A stretch of DNA of 64,000 bases from Bursaphelenchus xylophilus (Eukaryota; Nematoda; Chromadorea; Rhabditida; Aphelenchoididae), in contig CAJFCV020000004.1 in the NCBI GenBank assembly GCA_904066235.2, positions 7,130,001 to 7,194,000 of the forward strand, written 5' to 3'. The translations under genes were made by a program, and so were the position numbers. This document shows, one piece after another, positions 59,399 through 64,000 of this stretch. Below the pieces are notes generated by a model that was given only the letters and a program-made list of their open reading frames with translations, made no database searches and was not told the DNA's origin. Positions within the stretch are counted from its first letter, which is position 1. Each line of letters starts with the position of its first letter.

Positions 59399-59612
59399 AA
59401 CGCTCCCGAGACGAATGCCCGCTGATCACTTTCTATTTTCCCCGCTTGTTCTAAGTATTTGGGACCCGTTCCAATGCATTGTTGAACCTTTTCCTTGTTG
59501 TTAACCGTTTGTCGAAAGGTCTGATTAAATTCTAATATTAAGGAACAGGTTTTGGGTGTCAGCATCAAAGTCAGAGCAATCTTTCAATAATTTGACGGTT
59601 TGTGTATTTCTT

Positions 59613-61137
59613 ATGGGTCTTATCAAGGGAATGGGCGATCATGTTGTGGAGGAGTTTCGCACCCTCTTTTCGAACATTCTCAGCTCAGAACTTGTGATTG
59701 ATCTGCAAGATTCAATCGAACGAAGGAAACTATTCGCAAAATTTGAGGTATATTGTATGCAATATTGGGATAATTTAAATTATGGGACTTTGAGTGGAAC
59801 AACAGAAGATGGTATTCCAAACGAATTGATTCAAAGCTTGGCTACTGCTTCAGCGGCAGGCATTGAGTTCAGCACCGGTTAGTTTCCAATTTAAAATAAA
59901 AAGTAGGCCACTCGATTACAGTTTATTTGCAGTCGGGCTTATGATCGGAATGTGTGAATTGTTTGGATTCGTTTCGGGGGCGAATTTGATAGTCCGAATT
60001 TTGTTTAAAGTTTTTTGTTGGGTCTGTCTCTGTTTCGCCCTGTCCAATTGTAAAACTAAAAATGACGGGGTTGCGAAATCAAAAAGAAACTAACGATTGA
60101 TGTTTGAAGTTCAACAAAAATGCAGAAAATAAACTTAGGCATCTCGAATTATAGTCCGTTTAGGTACTTCATGGTTTGGAGGACTATCTGATACTGCAGG
60201 ACCATCCACATCCCTTTCTTTTACCACCGAATCATCAGTGCCATTATGGTCATCGTTGATTATATTGGGTGGATTTGGCGCCATCAATCAAGATGTTGTT
60301 GGATATATTCTGAAAAAGCTGAGAAATGACTTTGGGTCGGTTGATAAATTTCTCGAAGTGTTGATAGAGTCCGATGAGAGGCTTCTTTGCGTCTTGCTAG
60401 CCATACTGGAACTGCATCGAAGGAAGTCATAGTAAGATTTGTTGATAGTCTATTAATGTTCCTATTTCAGTGCAGAATGCGACTTTTGGGATCCGCTAAC
60501 TTTGTGTATGACCATGCTTATAAAACTGGACTTCTCGGAAAGTGTAAGTTGACTGACTGAGAGATAATATTTCAATTTTTCAAATTTTTGGAATGGGTAA
60601 ATTCTGTTTGTAGATGTTCATAGACTGGCTTGCATCAGATCCCATTTCCGTTCCATTTATTTTCCGATTCTTTGGAGAGATGGGCAAGAATCCAGAGTCC
60701 CTTCAGAAGGCTGTAAACTCTCTTGTCGGTCTTTCTTTTGAGGAAAATATCAAGGATTTCCAGGAAATTCCGATAAAATATTCCATAAATACGAAGGTCG
60801 GCATCACAGAGATTCATGGAAACATATCGGTGGAGAAAGAGATGGTCTTTGATAAGAAAATAAGGGTAAACAATAAGTTGATAACAGCGACGTCCTTGTT
60901 TTCTAGTATGGAAAAGGAATACTTGCATTTCAGGCCAGAATTACTACAAAAGAGATCTCCGTAACATATGATGAAATTGTCGACAACTTTAACGGGATGC
61001 TAAACAGATTGCAAGCACGGTTATTAAGTGCCAATAGACATGGGACATTACCCATGAATGTTAATGGACTGATAAAAGTCGTATCAAAGGTCAAAGAATT
61101 GGGTTACGCAGGGGAAGATTGTGCTCGTAATGTATAA
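59613..61137 (+). CDS. LINES (LINS1) family protein
   Basis: Five exons: 59613-59877, 60164-60431, 60471-60543, 60614-60865, 60907-61137; 362 residues; phases 1, 2, 0, 0. The assignment rests on the C-terminal half: AECDFWDPLTLCMTMLIKL, then DFSES joined to MFIDWLASDPISVPFIFRFF, which follows the Lines pattern of F.D.SVL.D.L.S.ET....LLR.L. The end, MLNRLQARLLSANRHGTLP with LIKVV, resembles the LINES C-terminal helix motif. Drosophila Lines acts downstream of Wingless and Hedgehog in the nucleus; LINS1 in humans is linked to intellectual disability. The nematode protein is shorter than the animal proteins I know. A GTTTTGGGTGTCAG acceptor (to about 59560) lies 160 bp after the nap-1 stop, the spacing expected for a downstream operon gene. 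A weaker reading is a nematode-specific protein. Confidence 0.6.
59933..60093 (+). other. Possible alternative terminal exon of the LINES-family gene
   Basis: In intron 1 an acceptor TTATTTGCAG ends at 59932. The following sequence is open for 53 codons in the phase left by exon 1 (phase 1) and ends at a TAA at 60091-60093, with AATAAA at 60128-60133. It encodes a hydrophobic, Cys-rich end (VRILFKVFCWVCLCFAL then a basic tail), which would make a 141-residue isoform with a membrane-like C-terminus instead of the LINES domain. Confidence 0.35.
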
Positions 61138-61251
61138 AGATGTTTGTAAATAAGACTTCACTATTTGGATTGTGATATTTCTTTATTCGGAGAACTGATT
61201 ACAATATATATCCATTATAAAACAGTATTTTACAGTAATATTGATCACAAT

Positions 61252-61801
61252 TTAAATTGGAATGTGATCTTGATGCTGATGACGGGATGAATTGGTATCT
61301 GCCATGTAGATTAGCACCATGATGACCAGAATGACGGCCGTGACAATCATCCACACTCCCCAGGCGCTGTATTGAATCATGTACCAGAGGAAAAGAACTG
61401 TAGCAACTATGAACAAAAGGGTCATAATCAAATTGTAAATGCTTTCCAACTTGGGCGCACAGAATTCGCAGAGATTGAGGATGAAGAGAACTGAAATAAG
61501 AAAGTTACATGTGGTACAAAGATGACATCTTTTGACGGACAAAAAGAACTTACGGATATTAATCAGTAATGCCACGAAGTTTAGGCCACTGGTAAATCCA
61601 ATTCGGCCCTCGCTGAAGCATGAAGCCCCTCCATACCTGAAGATAACATCCGTAAACAAGTTTGAGTAGCTTCAGCAACTAAATTCAAAATTCGGCTTAC
61701 CAATTAGCACACAACACCGAGCAAATCACAAACCCGAGGATGATTTGGACGAGCTTTGTGATCCCCCGATCTGTGCTCACATAATGCGAATTGATTCCCA
61801 T
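61252..61801 (-). CDS. Four-TM MARVEL-like membrane protein
   Basis: Three exons on the minus strand: 61801-61701, 61636-61554, 61490-61252; 140 residues; phases 2 and 1. The start TDRGITKLVQIILGFVICSV (residues 10-29) resembles the first MARVEL segment, where a short N-terminus is followed by 'kllq.vlg...'. Three more hydrophobic segments follow: SGLNFVALLINILLFILNL, YNLIMTLLFIVATVLFLWYMI and WGVWMIVTAVILVIMVLIYMA. It ends in a short polar His/Gln tail (SRHQHQDHIPI). Proteins of this kind sit in vesicle or cell-surface membranes and act in trafficking or membrane apposition. The family call is by topology and the first segment, so it is tentative. The gene is convergent with the LINES gene, 114 bp between stops. 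Confidence 0.65.
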
Positions 61802-62539
61802 CTTTGTTCACCGATACCCACAAACAGTTGAACACAACTGACCGATAACTGTTTCCCTCATCATGTTTATAAGTCGGGTTTCCTTATTATTCCATATCCT
61901 TATCAGCGGGTTTTCGAAATTATTTGCTCACAACTGAAATCAAGAACCATTCCAAACAACACAAATAAGCGTGACTCCGAAGGGCATTAATGGTCAAGGA
62001 ATTAGGAGAACAAACTTCTCGACAAAACTGTATTTTAAGATGTTTTGATATTGTGGTTCAAACACCTGCCAAGGGTTCATATACTTTTGGAAAGCACAAG
62101 TGTTCTAGTCCACCTTTATGCAAATATTGGGCTGTTAATGATTGTGTGGAATTTAATGAAGATGGATTTTCCAATCTATTCAATGCGAAAATTAGATAAG
62201 GTCATCTACAAGTGCCTTGCTCAAAAAAAAGACCAAAGATTCAAAAAATATTGCATCTGTGTTTACATATTTTCCAGAAACTTGTTTTCCGACCATCAAT
62301 CGCATTGAGAAAGTAAATGATGTCCATACAACTTGACCAGTCGGATAACCGCTCAATTCAACGATTGCAGACAGCTTAATCCTTCAGGATTAACATCCAG
62401 AATTTAAAGTTGGGCCTTTATTTACTCTGTATACATACATCCGGAGGGATGACAAATCTTCCAAATAATTTATAAATGCGTTTTGCACCCGGAGAAACAC
62501 GAAATTTTTAAATAAAATAAATTTTTAATTCTTTATCGA
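61802..62539. other. MARVEL-like gene promoter and intergenic sequence
   Basis: No supported gene. Frames at 61990-62308 overlap and have no features. Confidence 0.5.
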
Positions 62540-62705
62540 TCAAAATCTGCATAAAATCGAAGTTGGAGTTTGATCCTTGACACGGAAGACGATATTAGTG
62601 GTGGTCAAGCATGAGGAACGGATTATTTGCGTTATATGATGGTCATCGTTTACCCCATCGTCGATCCGTTCGCTGTAATCCTCGAGGCCGCGCGCAAAAG
62701 CTTCT
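62540..62705 (-). CDS. Probable last exon of a leftward gene (partial)
   Basis: On the minus strand GATTTTAG at 62706-62713 is a good acceptor. It opens 54 codons after one leading base (EAFARGLEDYSERIDDGVND at the start, then polar sequence ending PTSILCRF) with a TGA at 62540-62542. Codon pattern and the acidic-then-mixed composition look coding. Earlier exons were not found between 62706 and the window end, although a donor-like GTCG|GTAAAA lies just upstream at about 62727, so the rest of the gene may use short exons or lie outside. No family recognised. Confidence 0.35.
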
Positions 62706-64000
62706 CTAAAATCGTCGTCCCTTCTCTTTTTACCGACCGTTGAAGCCGAAAATTGTTGCGCGAAAGATTAAGAGGAAGCGAATCGGTTCAGATGACCGGT
62801 TCTGTCGTCGCAACGTGCCAATTAAGGACTTAACAATCCACGTTTTTTTGTATTTTCGGACTCGTCAGACATCTTACGGGCTTTGGATTTGGGATTAAAT
62901 ATGAATTATGTAACTTCTGGAAGCCCTTGCTGGGCGGGGTGGGCGATTACATAACAGATCTTCTGGCGTTTTTTCGTTTGAATTGCTTGCTTGTTCTAAA
63001 ATCGCAGTTTGTTCCGAACTTACAAAAAGTATTCTCTCCCAATGTCTCCTATGATTTAGTACCCTCGGAACGTGGTAATTTCAGGAAGACAAAAAATATT
63101 TTTTGCTGCGTCATGGGTTTGGCGGGGCGGTTACAGCGAGTGATGTATTGTTTTTTCATTTCTCTCAAAATCCATTTAATGAACTTTATGCGAAAAGTCT
63201 CTTTTTCTCAAAGTTAATATTACCTCTTGTATCCTTTACATTGATATATATGTAAAAAGTTGGTTGTTTAGACTACTCAAATTTACTTTTTACTCTGTCC
63301 AAACAACTTTTTTTCGGTTCCTCATGGAGCGCTCGCAATTAGCCGAATATCAGCGTCGCTGTTACAGTAATCCGCGCTGACCCTCGGCCACTTATTCTGC
63401 GCGTGTTTTTAGTGCATTCCCAATTTCAGTTCCGCTTCGAAACCCTACGCATTTATTCGACTTTTCACCTTCATGTATCCCTAAAACGGACGGTAATTGT
63501 AAACACAAGCCCTGAAGGGATGCGTCGCTTTCCATGGAGTTATCGCGTTTCCGGAACGGTCAATAAAAGTCGCGACGTAATAACCGTGTAAATCACTTGG
63601 GAAACTGCGTTTTTCGAGGGTTTGTTTCAAAAAATTTATTTGGTTTTTTGTCGGAAAAAATGAAAATTTCTATTTATAAAGACGTAATCCGTAAAAAAAG
63701 TGCAAAGTCGGGAATGATCAGGTAAAATAATAGCTCGCTTTTTTAAAAGTAAGGTTGACGGTTCGTGTGAACATGATCTATTATATATCCCCTCCCGATT
63801 ATGTCAAAATTGTCCGGTTTACCAGGGGATTTACTTGCACTCCTAGCTCTTTCGGTGATTTTTGAAATCCGAGCCGAATTTGGCTCTCGTTTTCACTCTT
63901 TTTTTCGGGATATTTTATTACTCATTTTTGATGCGGTTTCTCTATTTTCGCATTAATATCGCGAGTAATTTGTTTGCCTTTAATCGTATGTTGTGTATTA
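62706..64000. other. Right-end sequence, no supported gene
   Basis: Frames at 62927-63217 and 63403-63591 lack recognisable features. The region may contain introns or the promoter of the gene whose last exon is at 62540. Confidence 0.4.

Overview
The window looks like nuclear DNA of a nematode. The reasons are: genes split by many short GT-AG introns (down to about 40 bases) with TTTTCAG-type acceptors; acceptor-like sites lying a few bases upstream of several start codons, as expected for spliced-leader trans-splicing; a nuclear receptor with the nematode-style P-box region CRACAAFFRR; and a sulfotransferase of the type expanded in nematodes. No species can be assigned. All gene models below were built by hand from reading frames, splice sites and phase, and each joined model stays open to its stop.

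Layout. 2.5-7.4 kb (+): ATG101/EPG-9 (autophagy initiation), then a longin R-SNARE of VAMP7 type. 8.7-9.3 kb: a terminal-inverted-repeat element with TAA target duplication that carries a tRNA-like Pol III unit. 12.0-13.5 kb (+): a divergent Rho GTPase. 15.6-17.4 kb (+): phosphatidylserine synthase 1. 21.4-23.4 kb (+): a nuclear hormone receptor. 24.0-30.1 kb (-): a tandem segmental duplication, each unit holding an SLC17-type MFS transporter and a decayed transposase-like relic. 30.4-32.6 kb: a 2.2 kb fold-back element with arms of about 820 bp. 34.6-35.9 kb (+): a Golgi-type sulfotransferase. 37.5-38.4 kb (+): a sigma-class GST. 38.7-40.2 kb: a tiny one-pass membrane protein (+) facing an unfamiliar multi-pass membrane protein (-). 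41.0-44.1 kb (-): a Ser/Pro-rich protein I do not recognise. 44.1-54.3 kb: about 10 kb with no convincing gene. 54.3-55.4 kb (+): canonical RHO-1. 56.0-57.0 kb: a second member of the same tRNA-carrying element family. 58.1-61.1 kb (+): NAP-1 followed 215 bp later by a LINES-family gene, probably one operon. 61.3-61.8 kb (-): a four-TM MARVEL-like protein. 62.5-62.7 kb (-): a probable last exon of a gene reaching further right.

Most genes are ordinary housekeeping or cell-biology genes (autophagy, membrane fusion, Rho signalling, lipid synthesis, histone chaperone) and do not form one pathway. The most unusual material is in the repeats. Two separate elements share the terminal CAAGG, TTA/TAA duplications, an internal TTAGCTGCCTAA box about 90 bp from each end and a tRNA-like A-box/B-box module about 200 bp from one end, yet their terminal arms are otherwise unrelated. 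Other points are a large near-perfect fold-back, patchy conversion between the SLC17 copies, two GC-AG introns, and possible alternative exons that would give a longin-less VAMP7 and a truncated hydrophobic LINES isoform.
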